Shown: piece after piece, positions 48,436 to 57,707 of the stretch
Position numbering within the stretch: the first letter of the stretch is position 1
How the letters are laid out: each line of letters starts with the position of its first letter
Source of the DNA: Maritimibacter sp.
GTDB lineage: Bacteria; Pseudomonadota; Alphaproteobacteria; Rhodobacterales; Rhodobacteraceae
Assembly: GCA_017792445.1 (NCBI GenBank)
Contig: CP051232.1
Span: 3,570,001-3,634,000 of the forward strand
DNA: 64,000 nt
Direction: 5' to 3'
The notes under the pieces: model-generated
The model's database searches: none
The model's input: the letters and a program-made list of their open reading frames with translations, nothing else
What the model was told of the DNA's origin: nothing
Position numbers and translations under genes: made by a program

Positions 48436-49449
48436 TCAGCGCCCGTAATAGTCGCGGTACCACGCGACGAAGGCCGCGATCCCCTTGCGCACATCCGTTT
48501 GGGGGCGATACCCCGTCAGACGCTGCAACAGCGTCGCGTCGGCCCAAGTGGCGGGCACGTCGCCGGGCTGCATTTCCATCATGTTGCGGCGGGCGGGGAC
48601 GCCCAGTTCCGCTTCGATGGCGTCGACGAAATCCAGAAGCCGCACCTTGTCCGAATTGCCGATGTTCACCACCCGCCACGGCGCGACGGGGGACAGGCTG
48701 TCGCCGTCCTCGACCTCGGATGCGTCGGCGGGCCGTTCGGGCGGCGTGTCGATCAGCAGGCGGATGCCGCGCACGAGGTCCTCGACATAGGTGAAGTCGC
48801 GGTACATCTCGCCGTGGTTGTAGATGTCGATGGGCCGGTCGTTCAGGATCGCGTCGACGAACTTGAACAGCGCCATGTCGGGCCGGCCCCAAGGCCCGTA
48901 GACGGTGAAAAAGCGGAACATCGTCGTCGGTATGCCGTGCAGATGCGCATAGGCGTGCGACATCGACTCGTTGGCTTTCTTGGTCGCCGCATAGATCGTC
49001 AGCTGGGTGTCGGCCTTGTCGGTCTCGGCATAGGGCATATCCTCGTTCGCGCCGTAGACGGACGAGGTCGAGGCCATCAGCAGATGGTCGACCTTCAACT
49101 CGCGCGCGGCCTCCATCACGTTGAAGGTGCCGATCACGTTGGCGTCCAGATAGGCGCGGGGGGCTTCCAGCGAATAGCGCACACCGGCCTGCCCGGCGAG
49201 GTGGACGATCACGTCGGGCGCGAAGTCGCGGGCGACCTGCCACAGCAGCGTCTCGTCTTCCAGCATGCCCTCGGTGGCGGAGAATCCCTCGTTCTGCAGC
49301 AGGATCGCGTGGCGGCGGCGCTTGAGGGCGACGTCGTAGTAATCCGTTATGCCGTCGTAGCCATGCACGCGGAAGCCGTCCTTCAGCAGAAGCTGCGCAA
49401 GGTGGAAGCCGATGAAACCGGCGGTTCCGGTGATAAGGACGCGAGGCAC
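48436..49449 (-). CDS. NAD-dependent epimerase, UDP-glucuronate 4-epimerase-like
   Basis: A 337-residue extended SDR enzyme. [10 protein letters not shown] binds NAD; the triad is Ser/Thr in STSSVYG, Tyr and Lys in [21 protein letters not shown] is the sugar-nucleotide region. It resembles UDP-glucuronate 4-epimerases, making UDP-galacturonate for surface polysaccharides; the exact substrate is inference. Gfo/Idh oxidoreductase downstream. Confidence 0.88.
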   Translation of the reverse strand: MPRVLITGTAGFIGFHLAQLLLKDGFRVHGYDGITDYYDVALKRRRHAILLQNEGFSATEGMLEDETLLWQVARDFAPDVIVHLAGQAGVRYSLEAPRAYLDANVIGTFNVMEAARELKVDHLLMASTSSVYGANEDMPYAETDKADTQLTIYAATKKANESMSHAYAHLHGIPTTMFRFFTVYGPWGRPDMALFKFVDAILNDRPIDIYNHGEMYRDFTYVEDLVRGIRLLIDTPPERPADASEVEDGDSLSPVAPWRVVNIGNSDKVRLLDFVDAIEAELGVPARRNMMEMQPGDVPATWADATLLQRLTGYRPQTDVRKGIAAFVAWYRDYYGR

Positions 49450-49507
49450 GGGGCAGGGCTCCTGACTGGGGCGTTTCGCGACAGTTAGCGTGATCCGCCG
49501 CCGATGC

Positions 49508-50233
49508 CTACCCGCCTACCAGCGCGCCGACGCCAAAGGCCACCGCCGCGCACAGCGCTCCGACGCCCACGGTCTCGACCACCGCGACCAGCGCGCCGAC
49601 GCCCGTGGTGCGCCAGCGGACGAGGCCAAGGCCAAGCAGCGCGCCGAAGGTGGCGACCACCGACAGGATCAGGGCGCGGTCATGGTCGTCCTCGAGCATG
49701 AGGTAGGGCAGAAGCGGCACGATGCCGAACACGAGGAAGGCGGCGAAGGTCGTCAGCCCCTCGTACACCGGGCGGGCAAGCCGCATGTCGGCGATGCCTT
49801 CGCCGTAGGACAGGCGGATGTCCTCGATCAGTTCCGGGCTGCGCGACAGATGCCGCGCGGCGGCGGCGGCGTCCTCGGACGGCAGGCCGCGCGCGGCGAG
49901 CAAACCGGCGATCTCGTCGCGCCCGGCGTCGGGATCGGCGCGGAACCGCGACAGCCCCGCCGCGCGGCGGCTGCGGTACAGGTCACGCTGCGACCGGGTG
50001 GACAGGAACTCGCCCATCCCCATCGACACGCCGTCGGCCACGAGGTTCGCCAACCCGAACACCAGCACCGCCAGCGCGCCGACCTTTTCGGGCCCCTCTG
50101 CCGCCGCGCCCGCATAGCCCGCGACGATCGCGAAGGTCGTCACGATCCCGTCGTTTCCGCCGTAGACGATCTGCTTGAGCAGGTGCTGCACCCGCCCGAG
50201 CCGCCGGGTCGCGGGTGTCGTGCTGTCGGACAT
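49508..50233 (-). CDS. VIT1/CCC1 family transporter
   Basis: A 241-residue membrane protein of the vacuolar iron transporter family (iron or manganese). The first part ([23 protein letters not shown]) and [23 protein letters not shown] form the conserved core with the Asp/Met/Glu metal residues. Four to five hydrophobic helices; the cytoplasmic segment (about 85-140) has several acidic residues. ATG at 50233 chosen by fit to the family start. Divergent from cydD, 159 bp apart. Confidence 0.9.
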   Translation of the reverse strand: MSDSTTPATRRLGRVQHLLKQIVYGGNDGIVTTFAIVAGYAGAAAEGPEKVGALAVLVFGLANLVADGVSMGMGEFLSTRSQRDLYRSRRAAGLSRFRADPDAGRDEIAGLLAARGLPSEDAAAAARHLSRSPELIEDIRLSYGEGIADMRLARPVYEGLTTFAAFLVFGIVPLLPYLMLEDDHDRALILSVVATFGALLGLGLVRWRTTGVGALVAVVETVGVGALCAAVAFGVGALVGG

Positions 50234-50392
50234 GCTGGCTCCTTCTCGGTGGCTGGCGGGGCGAGGCTGCCGCAAAGCGGGCGCGAGGGGAAGGCCCGAT
50301 GACCTGCGCGCCGGCGTCGCAGGCAGGCGGATTGCGCTTGGAGCCGCTGGCCGCAAGGTGCAGGGTCGCGGGCGCGAACAGGACGGCACCGG

Positions 50393-52045
50393 ATGACGGA
50401 CACTTCCAGCAAAAGCCCGCAGGCGCGGGCCACGGCGCGGATCATCGCGCCGGTCAAGCGCAGCCTTGGGCGGGCGGGTGCGCTGGCGGTCGTGGCCGGG
50501 CTGCTGTGGCCGGTGCAGGCGGCCTGCATCGCGTGGGTGATCGCCGGCTGGGCGGCGGGCGAGACCGCCCTGACGCGGACCGCGCTGGGCGCGGCGGGGT
50601 TCCTGCTGGCGGGGCTGGTCCGCGCGGCGCTGGACGCCCGCGCGGGCGCGCTGCTGTTCGATGCCGCCGACCGCACCATTGCCCGCGAGCGCGCCGCGCT
50701 GCTGGGCCGCGAGATCCGCGCGCCGGGGCCTGACAGTTCCGCCGCCGTCGCCGCGCTGGTGGTGCAGAAACTGCCGATGCTGCAGCCGTGGATCACCCGC
50801 TATCACGTCGCCATGACGCGGACCCGCGTGCTGCCTTTGGTGTTTCTCGCGCTGGCCTTCTCGCAAAGCTGGGCGGTGGGGCTGGTGCTGCTGGTCGCCG
50901 GGCCGCTGATCCCCTTGTTCATGGCGCTGGTCGGCATGGCGGCAGAACAGGCCTCGCGCCGCCAGATGGACGAGATCGGCAGCATGAACGGCATGCTGAT
51001 GGACCGGCTTTCGGCCTTGCTGGACCTGCGCCTGCTGGGCGCCGCCGACCGCGCGGCAGAGGATTTTCGCGACCGGGCCGAGGCCCTGCGCGAGCGCACC
51101 ATGGCCGTCCTGCGCATCGCTTTCCTGTCGTCCACCGTGCTGGAGCTCTTCGCCGCGCTGGGCGTCGCGATGGTGGCGGTCTTCGTGGGCTTCTCGCTGT
51201 TGGGAGAGATCGGCTTTGGCACCTGGGGCGGGCAGATGACGTTGGCGCAGGGGCTGTTCCTGCTGCTGATCGCGCCCGAGTTCTTCCAGCCTTTACGGGA
51301 CCTTGCGGCAGCCTGGCACGACCGGGCGGCGGGGTTGTCGGTGGTGGCCGAACTCGACGCGCTGGACGCGGCGGACCGGGTCGCGCTGATCGGCAGCGGC
51401 GCGGCCGCCGAACCGCTGGCCGGGCCGCTGACGCTGGCGGTCGAGGGCGCGGCGGCGCTGCCGGGGCGGGCGGTTCCGCTGCCGTCGCTGGATGTCGCCG
51501 GCGGCGAGGCGGTGGCCCTGACCGGCCCTTCGGGCGTCGGCAAGACCACGACGCTGGCCGCCGTCGCGGGGCTGGTCCCGATGGCCGGTGGCCGCGTCAC
51601 CGTCTGCGGTCAGGCGCTGGACGCCGGGACAGCCGACGCGTGGCGGGCGCGGCTTGCGTGGCTGCCGCAGGTGCCGCATTTCCCGGACGTGACGCTGGCC
51701 GAATTCCTCGACCCGCGCGGCACCGGCTCTGATCCGTGGCCCGCGCTGGACCTCGCACAGGCGCGCCACATCGTCGAACGGCTGCCCGAGGGGCTGAACA
51801 CCCGGCTTGGCGAAAGCGGCGGCGGCGTCTCGGGGGGCGAGGCGCGGCGGCTGATGCTGGCCCGCGCGGTTGCGACGGGAGGCGACCTGATCCTTGCCGA
51901 CGAACCGACCGCCGATCTCGACCCCGAGACGGCGGCGCTGGTGATCGCGGCTCTGGTGCGCCTGAAGGACGAGGGCCGCACGCTTCTGGTCGCCACCCAC
52001 GACCCGGCGATGGCGGCGGCGATGGATCGCGAGGTGGCGCTGTGA
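50393..52045 (+). CDS. cydD: Thiol reductant ABC exporter subunit CydD
   Basis: A 550-residue half-transporter exporting cysteine/glutathione; needed for bd oxidase assembly. Six membrane helices in the first about 300 residues, then the ATPase: Walker A GPSGVGKTT, signature SGGEARRL, Walker B LILADEPTADLD. Its TGA overlaps the cydC GTG (GTGA at 52042-52045). AGGACGG about 8 nt upstream supports the start. Confidence 0.94.
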   Translation: MTDTSSKSPQARATARIIAPVKRSLGRAGALAVVAGLLWPVQAACIAWVIAGWAAGETALTRTALGAAGFLLAGLVRAALDARAGALLFDAADRTIARERAALLGREIRAPGPDSSAAVAALVVQKLPMLQPWITRYHVAMTRTRVLPLVFLALAFSQSWAVGLVLLVAGPLIPLFMALVGMAAEQASRRQMDEIGSMNGMLMDRLSALLDLRLLGAADRAAEDFRDRAEALRERTMAVLRIAFLSSTVLELFAALGVAMVAVFVGFSLLGEIGFGTWGGQMTLAQGLFLLLIAPEFFQPLRDLAAAWHDRAAGLSVVAELDALDAADRVALIGSGAAAEPLAGPLTLAVEGAAALPGRAVPLPSLDVAGGEAVALTGPSGVGKTTTLAAVAGLVPMAGGRVTVCGQALDAGTADAWRARLAWLPQVPHFPDVTLAEFLDPRGTGSDPWPALDLAQARHIVERLPEGLNTRLGESGGGVSGGEARRLMLARAVATGGDLILADEPTADLDPETAALVIAALVRLKDEGRTLLVATHDPAMAAAMDREVAL

Positions 52046-53643
52046 GACCGCTTCTGAACATCCTCCGCCGCCTGCTGACCGCGTCGCCGGGCGCGATGGC
52101 GCGCGGTGCGCTGCTGGCGGTGCTGGTGCTGATCATGGGCGCCGCGCTGCTGGGCCTGTCGGGCTGGTTCATCACCGCGACCGGCGTGGCGGGGCTTGCG
52201 GGCATCGGCATCGCCTTCGACGTGTTCCGCCCCTCGGCGGGCGTCCGGCTGCTGGCGCTGGGACGGACGGCGGCGCGCTATGGCGAGCGGCTGCTGACCC
52301 ATGACGCGACGCTTCGGGCGCTGGCGGTGCTGCGGGTGGACCTGCTGCGGCGGCAGGCGGGGCAGGGCGCAAGGCCGCTGATGCGGCTGCGGGGCGAGGC
52401 GGCACTGACCCGGATCGTGGCGGATGTGGACGCGCTGGACGGGCTGGTGCTGCGCTTGTTCCTGCCCGCGTTGGCGGCGCTGGTCACGCACGCCGTGGCC
52501 TTCGCGATGCTGGCGTGGCTGTCGGGCCTGCCGGTCGCGGTGGCGGTCGCGGCGGGCTATCTGCCGGGGGCGGCGCTGGCGTTGTGGTGGCTGGGCCGCC
52601 GGGCGATGGCGCCCTCTGAAACGGGCGAGCGGCAGGCGCAGGCGCTGCGGACCGGGCTGATCGACGCGATGCGCGACCGGGCGGCGCTGGTGCTGTCGGG
52701 CGGGCTGCCCGGGCGCGAGGCGGCCTTGGCCGGGCATGACGCCGACGCACGGGCGGCGGCGCGCGAACTGGACCGGTTGGACCGCCGCGCCGGGGTGGCG
52801 ATGGCGGCGCTGTCTTCCGTGGCGGCGACGCTGGCGTTGCTGGCGGGCGGCTGGCTGGTGTCGCTGGGCGGGTCACCGGCCCCCGCCGCGATCGGGTTCT
52901 TCGTCGCGCTGGCGCTGGCCGAGGCGCTGCCGCCGCTGCGACGTGGCGTGGGCGAGCTTGGCCGCATGGTCGCCGCCGCGCGGCGGGTGGATATCACCGC
53001 GCCCGAGACCGGCGGCGGTGCTGCGCCCGCGTCCGATGGGCCGTTGCTGGTGGTGGATGACGGCGCGCTGTCCGTCCGGATAGAGCCCGGCGACGGCGTG
53101 GCCCTGACCGGCCCCAGCGGGGCGGGCAAGACGACGCTTCTGCTGAAAATCGCCGGGCTCTGGCCCGCGGGCGACACGCGGATCGCCATTGCCGGAACCG
53201 CCCCCGCCGACTGGCCCGAGGACGCCTTGCGCGACACGCTGACGCTGGTGCCCCAGCGCAGCGTTCTGATCGGCGGCACGATCCGCGACAACCTGACCCT
53301 CGCCGCGCCGCCGGGCACCACGGACGACGCGTTGTGGCAAGCGCTCGACGCGGTCGATCTGGCGTCGGCGCTGCGGGGGCGCGACGGGCTGGACACCCTG
53401 CTGGGCGAGGGCGGCGCCGGTCTGTCCGGCGGGCAGGCGCGCCGATTGACCCTTGCCCGCGCGATCCTCCGGCGGCCGCGCCTGCTGCTGCTGGACGAGC
53501 CGACCGAGGGGCTGGACGACGCCACCGCCGCCCGCGTGCTGGATGGCCTGCGCGCGGCGCTGCCCGATACGGCGATCCTTGCGACACTCCACCGCAACGC
53601 CGGTCACCGGGTATTCGATGAGTGCAAGCGCGTCGTTTTGTGA
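52042..53643 (+). CDS. cydC: Thiol reductant ABC exporter subunit CydC
   Basis: A 533-residue partner of CydD. The start is GTG at 52042, overlapping the cydD stop, giving VRPLLNILRRLL as the N-terminus. Membrane part to about 300, then Walker A GPSGAGKTT, SGGQARRLTLARAI and LLLLDEPTEGLDD. Together with CydD it keeps the periplasm suitable for heme d/b insertion. Followed by a 90-bp gap to cydA. Confidence 0.94.
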   Translation: MRPLLNILRRLLTASPGAMARGALLAVLVLIMGAALLGLSGWFITATGVAGLAGIGIAFDVFRPSAGVRLLALGRTAARYGERLLTHDATLRALAVLRVDLLRRQAGQGARPLMRLRGEAALTRIVADVDALDGLVLRLFLPALAALVTHAVAFAMLAWLSGLPVAVAVAAGYLPGAALALWWLGRRAMAPSETGERQAQALRTGLIDAMRDRAALVLSGGLPGREAALAGHDADARAAARELDRLDRRAGVAMAALSSVAATLALLAGGWLVSLGGSPAPAAIGFFVALALAEALPPLRRGVGELGRMVAAARRVDITAPETGGGAAPASDGPLLVVDDGALSVRIEPGDGVALTGPSGAGKTTLLLKIAGLWPAGDTRIAIAGTAPADWPEDALRDTLTLVPQRSVLIGGTIRDNLTLAAPPGTTDDALWQALDAVDLASALRGRDGLDTLLGEGGAGLSGGQARRLTLARAILRRPRLLLLDEPTEGLDDATAARVLDGLRAALPDTAILATLHRNAGHRVFDECKRVVL

Positions 53644-53733
53644 CGGGGCACGTAAATGCGCATCTCTGATATGTGTTAGCCATCCGGCATCGCGGCGCTA
53701 TGTCCCGCGGTGCGTGCTTGGGAGAAATTGGGT

Positions 53734-55329
53734 ATGGAACTCGACGTCGTAGAGCTGTCACGGCTGCAATTCGCCCTGACCGCGATGTACCACTTCCTCT
53801 TCGTTCCCCTGACGCTTGGCCTGTCGATTCTCGTCGCGATCATGGAGACGGTCTATGTCATGACCGACCGTCCGATCTGGCGGCAGATGACCAAGTTCTG
53901 GGGCACGTTGTTCGGGATCAACTTCGTGCTCGGTGTCGCCACCGGGATCACCATGGAATTCCAGTTCGGCATGAACTGGTCGTATTACTCGCATTACGTG
54001 GGCGACGTGTTCGGCGCGCCGCTGGCGATCGAGGGGCTGATGGCCTTCTTCCTCGAGGCCACCTTCGTCGGCCTGTTCTTCTTCGGCTGGGACAAGCTGT
54101 CGAAGACGGCGCACTGCGTCGTGGCGTGGCTGGTCGCCATCGGGTCGAACTTCTCGGCCCTGTGGATCCTGATCGCGAACGGCTGGATGCAGAATCCCGT
54201 CGGCGCCGAGTTCAACCCCGACACCATGCGGATGGAGATGACGTCGTTTTTCGAGGTCATGTTCAACGAGGTGGCTCAGTCGAAATTCGTACACACCGTT
54301 TCGGCAGGCTACGTCACGGCTTCGGTCTTCGTGCTGGGCGTGTCGGCGTGGTACCTGCTGAAGGGCCGGCATATCGAGCTGGCGAAGCGGTCGATCACGG
54401 TCGCCGCGTCCTTCGGTCTGGCCTCGGCCCTGTCGGTCGTGGTGCTGGGCGACGAGTCCGGCTACGAGACCTCGCACAACCAGAAAATGAAGCTCGCCGC
54501 GATCGAGGCGATGTGGGAAACCCACGAGGCTCCCGCCGCCTTCACGCTGATCGGCTTCCCCGATCAGGAAGCGCGCGAGACGCATTACGCCATCGAGATC
54601 CCGTGGGTCATGGGCCTGATCGGCACCCGGTCCCTGACCACCGAGATCCCCGGCATCGCCGATCTGGTGGCCGAGGCCGAGGACCGCATCCGGTCGGGCA
54701 TCATCGCCTATGACGCGCTGATGACGATCCGGGCAGAGCGGGACGCGACCCCGCCGGACGTGCGCGCCACGTTCGAAGAGCATTCCGACGATCTTGGCTA
54801 TGCCATGCTGCTGAAGCGCTATGTCGACGACCCGCGCGATGCGGATGACGCGCTGATCGAAACGACCTCGTGGGACACCGTGCCGACCGTTTGGCCGCTG
54901 TTCTGGGCGTTCCGGATCATGGTGGTGCTGGGCTTCTCGTTCATCGCGGTGATGGCCTATTTCTTCTACCGCTCGTCCTTCAAGGGACAGACCTATCCCC
55001 GCTGGGCGCTGCGCGCGGCGGTCTGGATCATCCCGGCGCCGTGGATCGCGGCCGAGATGGGGTGGATCGTGGCCGAGTTCGGCCGCCAGCCGTGGACGGT
55101 GGACGGGGTGCTGCCGACCGCCTTGTCGGCCAGCAACCTGTCGGTCACCGACCTGCTGCTGACGCTGGCCGGGTTCATCACCTTCTACACCATCCTCTTC
55201 ATCGTCGAGATGGGCCTGATGCTGAAATACATACGCAAGGGCCCGTATCAGGACGTCGACGTGACCGACCAATGGACCACGCGGCATGAAAACCGCCTGC
55301 GCGGCCCTGTCGGCACCCCCGCGGAGTAA
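53734..55329 (+). CDS. cydA: Cytochrome bd oxidase subunit I
   Basis: Quinol oxidase subunit with hemes b558, b595 and d, 531 residues. N-terminal ELSRLQFALTAMYHFLFVPLTLGLS holds the heme-ligand His20; EATFVGLFFFGWDKLS and the later PWIAAEMGWIVAEFGRQPW are family signatures with other heme residues. The quinol loop is of moderate length. GGGAG lies 10-15 nt before the ATG at 53734. Acts under low oxygen. Six bp before cydB (overlap of Shine-Dalgarno). Confidence 0.97.
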   Translation: MELDVVELSRLQFALTAMYHFLFVPLTLGLSILVAIMETVYVMTDRPIWRQMTKFWGTLFGINFVLGVATGITMEFQFGMNWSYYSHYVGDVFGAPLAIEGLMAFFLEATFVGLFFFGWDKLSKTAHCVVAWLVAIGSNFSALWILIANGWMQNPVGAEFNPDTMRMEMTSFFEVMFNEVAQSKFVHTVSAGYVTASVFVLGVSAWYLLKGRHIELAKRSITVAASFGLASALSVVVLGDESGYETSHNQKMKLAAIEAMWETHEAPAAFTLIGFPDQEARETHYAIEIPWVMGLIGTRSLTTEIPGIADLVAEAEDRIRSGIIAYDALMTIRAERDATPPDVRATFEEHSDDLGYAMLLKRYVDDPRDADDALIETTSWDTVPTVWPLFWAFRIMVVLGFSFIAVMAYFFYRSSFKGQTYPRWALRAAVWIIPAPWIAAEMGWIVAEFGRQPWTVDGVLPTALSASNLSVTDLLLTLAGFITFYTILFIVEMGLMLKYIRKGPYQDVDVTDQWTTRHENRLRGPVGTPAE

Positions 55330-55334
55330 GCGCC

Positions 55335-56498
55335 ATGATCCTTTACGAACTGTTCAGTTACGACTTTCTGAGGGTCGTGTGGTGGCTGCTGCTGGGCGTG
55401 TTGCTGATCGGCTTCGCGCTGACCGACGGCTTCGACATGGGCGTGGGCGCGCTGCTGCCTTTCGTCGGACAGACCGATACCGAGCGGCGGGTGGTGATCA
55501 ACACCGTAGGCCCCGTGTGGGAAGGCAACCAGGTGTGGTTCATCCTTGGCGGCGGGGCGATCTTCGCCGCGTGGCCGCCGCTGTACGCCGTCAGCTTCTC
55601 TGGCTTCTACCTTGCGATGTTCCTGATCCTCGCCGCGCTGATCCTGCGGCCGGTCGGGTTCAAGTACCGCTCGAAGCGTGACAGCGCCGCGTGGCGGTCG
55701 GGCTGGGACTGGGCGCTGTTCGTCGGCGGCGCGGTTCCCGCGCTGGTGTTCGGCGTAGCGGTGGGCAACGTGTTGCAGGGCGTGCCGTTCGAGCTAACCC
55801 CGGACCTGTACCCGCTGTACCCCGGCTCGGCCTTCGGCAAGCTGTTCGGCCTTCTGAACCCCTTCGCGCTGCTGTGTGGGCTGGTGTCGCTGTCGATGCT
55901 GCTGACCCACGGGGCGGCGTGGCTGTCGATCAAGACCGAGGGCTTCGTGCAGACCCGCGCGCAAAACATCGGCGGGATCACCGGGGTCGCGACGATCGTG
56001 CTGTACGCGGTCGCCGGGCTGTGGCTGGCCTTCGGCATCGACGGCTACGCGCTGGTGACAGAGGCGGCGCCGGACGGCCCGTCGAACCCGCTGTACACCG
56101 AGGTAACGCGCGGCGTGTCGTGGATGGCGGCCTATGCCGACCGTCCGTGGATCGCCATCGCCCCGGTGCTGGGATTCCTCGGCATGGCGATGGCGGTGCG
56201 GGCGATCCGCTCGGGCGGCGAGGTCTCGGCGCTGCTGTGGTCCAAGCTGGGCATCTTCGGCGCGATCTCGTCCGTTGGCCTGACGATGTTCCCGTTCATC
56301 CTGCCGTCGTCGCTGTCGCCCGACAGCTCGCTGACGGTGTGGGACTCGTCGTCCTCGCACCAGACGCTGTTCGTGATGCTGGTGGCGACGGTGATCTTCC
56401 TGCCGCTGATCCTCGCCTATACGGCATGGGTATACCGCGTCCTGTGGGGCAAGGTGACCGAGGACGACGTGGCCGGCAATTCCGAAACCCTGTACTGA
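55335..56498 (+). CDS. cydB: Cytochrome bd oxidase subunit II
   Basis: Membrane partner of CydA, 387 residues. Starts MILYELFSYDFLRVVWWLLLGVLLIGFALTDGFDMG with the conserved acidic/aromatic residues, and VWEGNQVWFILGGGAIFAAWP. About eight transmembrane helices. It follows cydA by 5 bp and is followed by cydX. Confidence 0.97.
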   Translation: MILYELFSYDFLRVVWWLLLGVLLIGFALTDGFDMGVGALLPFVGQTDTERRVVINTVGPVWEGNQVWFILGGGAIFAAWPPLYAVSFSGFYLAMFLILAALILRPVGFKYRSKRDSAAWRSGWDWALFVGGAVPALVFGVAVGNVLQGVPFELTPDLYPLYPGSAFGKLFGLLNPFALLCGLVSLSMLLTHGAAWLSIKTEGFVQTRAQNIGGITGVATIVLYAVAGLWLAFGIDGYALVTEAAPDGPSNPLYTEVTRGVSWMAAYADRPWIAIAPVLGFLGMAMAVRAIRSGGEVSALLWSKLGIFGAISSVGLTMFPFILPSSLSPDSSLTVWDSSSSHQTLFVMLVATVIFLPLILAYTAWVYRVLWGKVTEDDVAGNSETLY

Positions 56499-56511
56499 AG
56501 GAGACCTGACG

Positions 56512-56649
56512 ATGTGGTATTTCGCATGGATCCTCGGCCTGCCGCTGGCCGCCGTCTTCGCGGTGATGAACGCGATGTGGCTGGAACTGCAAAGCGACCG
56601 TAAGCTGGTCGCGCGCGGCAACGAGGACGACCCCAGCCTGCGCGACTAG
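56512..56649 (+). CDS. cydX: Cytochrome bd oxidase small subunit CydX
   Basis: A 45-residue single-helix subunit needed for bd oxidase stability. Translation of 56512-56649 starts MWYFAWILGLPLAAVFAVMN with a hydrophobic helix, then WLELQSDRKLVARGNEDDP. AAGGAG lies 11 bases before the ATG, and the gene follows cydB by 13 bp, completing the cyd operon. Length and first residues fit the family well. Confidence 0.92.
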   Translation: MWYFAWILGLPLAAVFAVMNAMWLELQSDRKLVARGNEDDPSLRD

Positions 56650-56688
56650 GCGCAGGTCCGACAGTCGGGCGCCCCGGAGCGCCACGAG

Positions 56689-56726
56689 CGGCGGCCGGTT
56701 GACTCCACCGGTCGCCGCCGTATTTT
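56689..56726 (+). terminator. Terminator of the cyd operon
   Basis: CGGCGG-CCGGT (56689-56699) pairs with ACCGG-TCG-CCGCCG (56707-56720), 5+6 bp with a 3-nt bulge, followed by TATTTT. It ends the transcript after cydX. Confidence 0.7.
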
Positions 56727-56776
56727 CAAGGGCAGCCAGCACCCGTGCCCAGCCAGTCCGTAGTGGGAACAGGTGC

Positions 56777-57601
56777 ATGACCTTCCATCCAAGAATGCAG
56801 TCCGACGTGCGGGGGATCACCCCGGTTCAGGCCGTGAACAGCCTGTCGCTGGACCGCACCTGCGTGGATTTCTGGGAGGTCGAAAGCCGGGCCGGGGCCG
56901 TGGGGCGCTATGTCTCGCCGCATCCGAGGCTGGTGCAGTTCTTCGACGGCGCGATGATCGAGATGCAGGGGCCGGGGCAGGGCGCCGGGGTGGCGGCGGC
57001 GGTGCTGTTCGTGCCGGCGGGCGTGCCGACCTCGGCCACCATCGGCACGGCGCGGCGGATGCGCCATCTGGATATCCACCTAAGCGCGGACCGGCTGGCC
57101 GAGATCCTCGGTCCCGGCACGGCCCCCGACCGCGCGTTCTTTCTGAAGGCTGCGCCTGACGTTCTGAAACTCGGTGCCCTGCTGGCCGAGGAGTGTCGCC
57201 TTGCCGCGCGGCCCATGGGCTATGCCTCCGCGCTGACGGAAGCGATCGTGCATGCGGCCTTCCACCAGTCGCGCACCGCGTCCGAAGCGGGCTGGCTGGC
57301 CGAAGTCACGCGCTATGTGCAGGAGCATCTGGAAGACAGCATCTGCCTCGACACGCTGTGCCGGGTGGCGGGGCTATCGCGCACCCAGTTGTCGCGGCGG
57401 TTCCGGGCGGAGACCGGGATGCCGCCGTATCGCTGGGTAAAGCGCGCGCGCGTCAACCGGGCGCAGGAGCTTCTGCGGCAGGGCACGCCGCTGGCCGAAG
57501 CGGCCAGCGCGGCAGGCTTCGCCGACCAGGCGCATTTCACCCGAAGCTTCCGCGATGCCACCGGAATGACCCCCGGTGCGTGGATGGCGGGGCAGGAATG
57601 A
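56777..57601 (+). CDS. AraC family transcriptional regulator
   Basis: A 274-residue regulator with a C-terminal AraC-type helix-turn-helix pair (about 170-274: ICLDTLCRVAGLSRTQLSRRF and LAEAASAAGFADQAHFTRSFRDATGMTP) and a variable N-terminal ligand domain with no clear similarity. It reads into the TonB-dependent receptor gene 107 bp away; AraC regulators beside siderophore receptors commonly activate them on ligand binding. ATG at 56777. Confidence 0.9.
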   Translation: MTFHPRMQSDVRGITPVQAVNSLSLDRTCVDFWEVESRAGAVGRYVSPHPRLVQFFDGAMIEMQGPGQGAGVAAAVLFVPAGVPTSATIGTARRMRHLDIHLSADRLAEILGPGTAPDRAFFLKAAPDVLKLGALLAEECRLAARPMGYASALTEAIVHAAFHQSRTASEAGWLAEVTRYVQEHLEDSICLDTLCRVAGLSRTQLSRRFRAETGMPPYRWVKRARVNRAQELLRQGTPLAEAASAAGFADQAHFTRSFRDATGMTPGAWMAGQE

Positions 57602-57707
57602 TCAATACCTGACAAAAACGTTCAAGACTATCGTCCGGCATTCGCGTACGCAGCCTTTCGGATCTACGCGAACTGGGGAACCGGCTGCTGCGCCGGTGGA
57701 TGCAAGA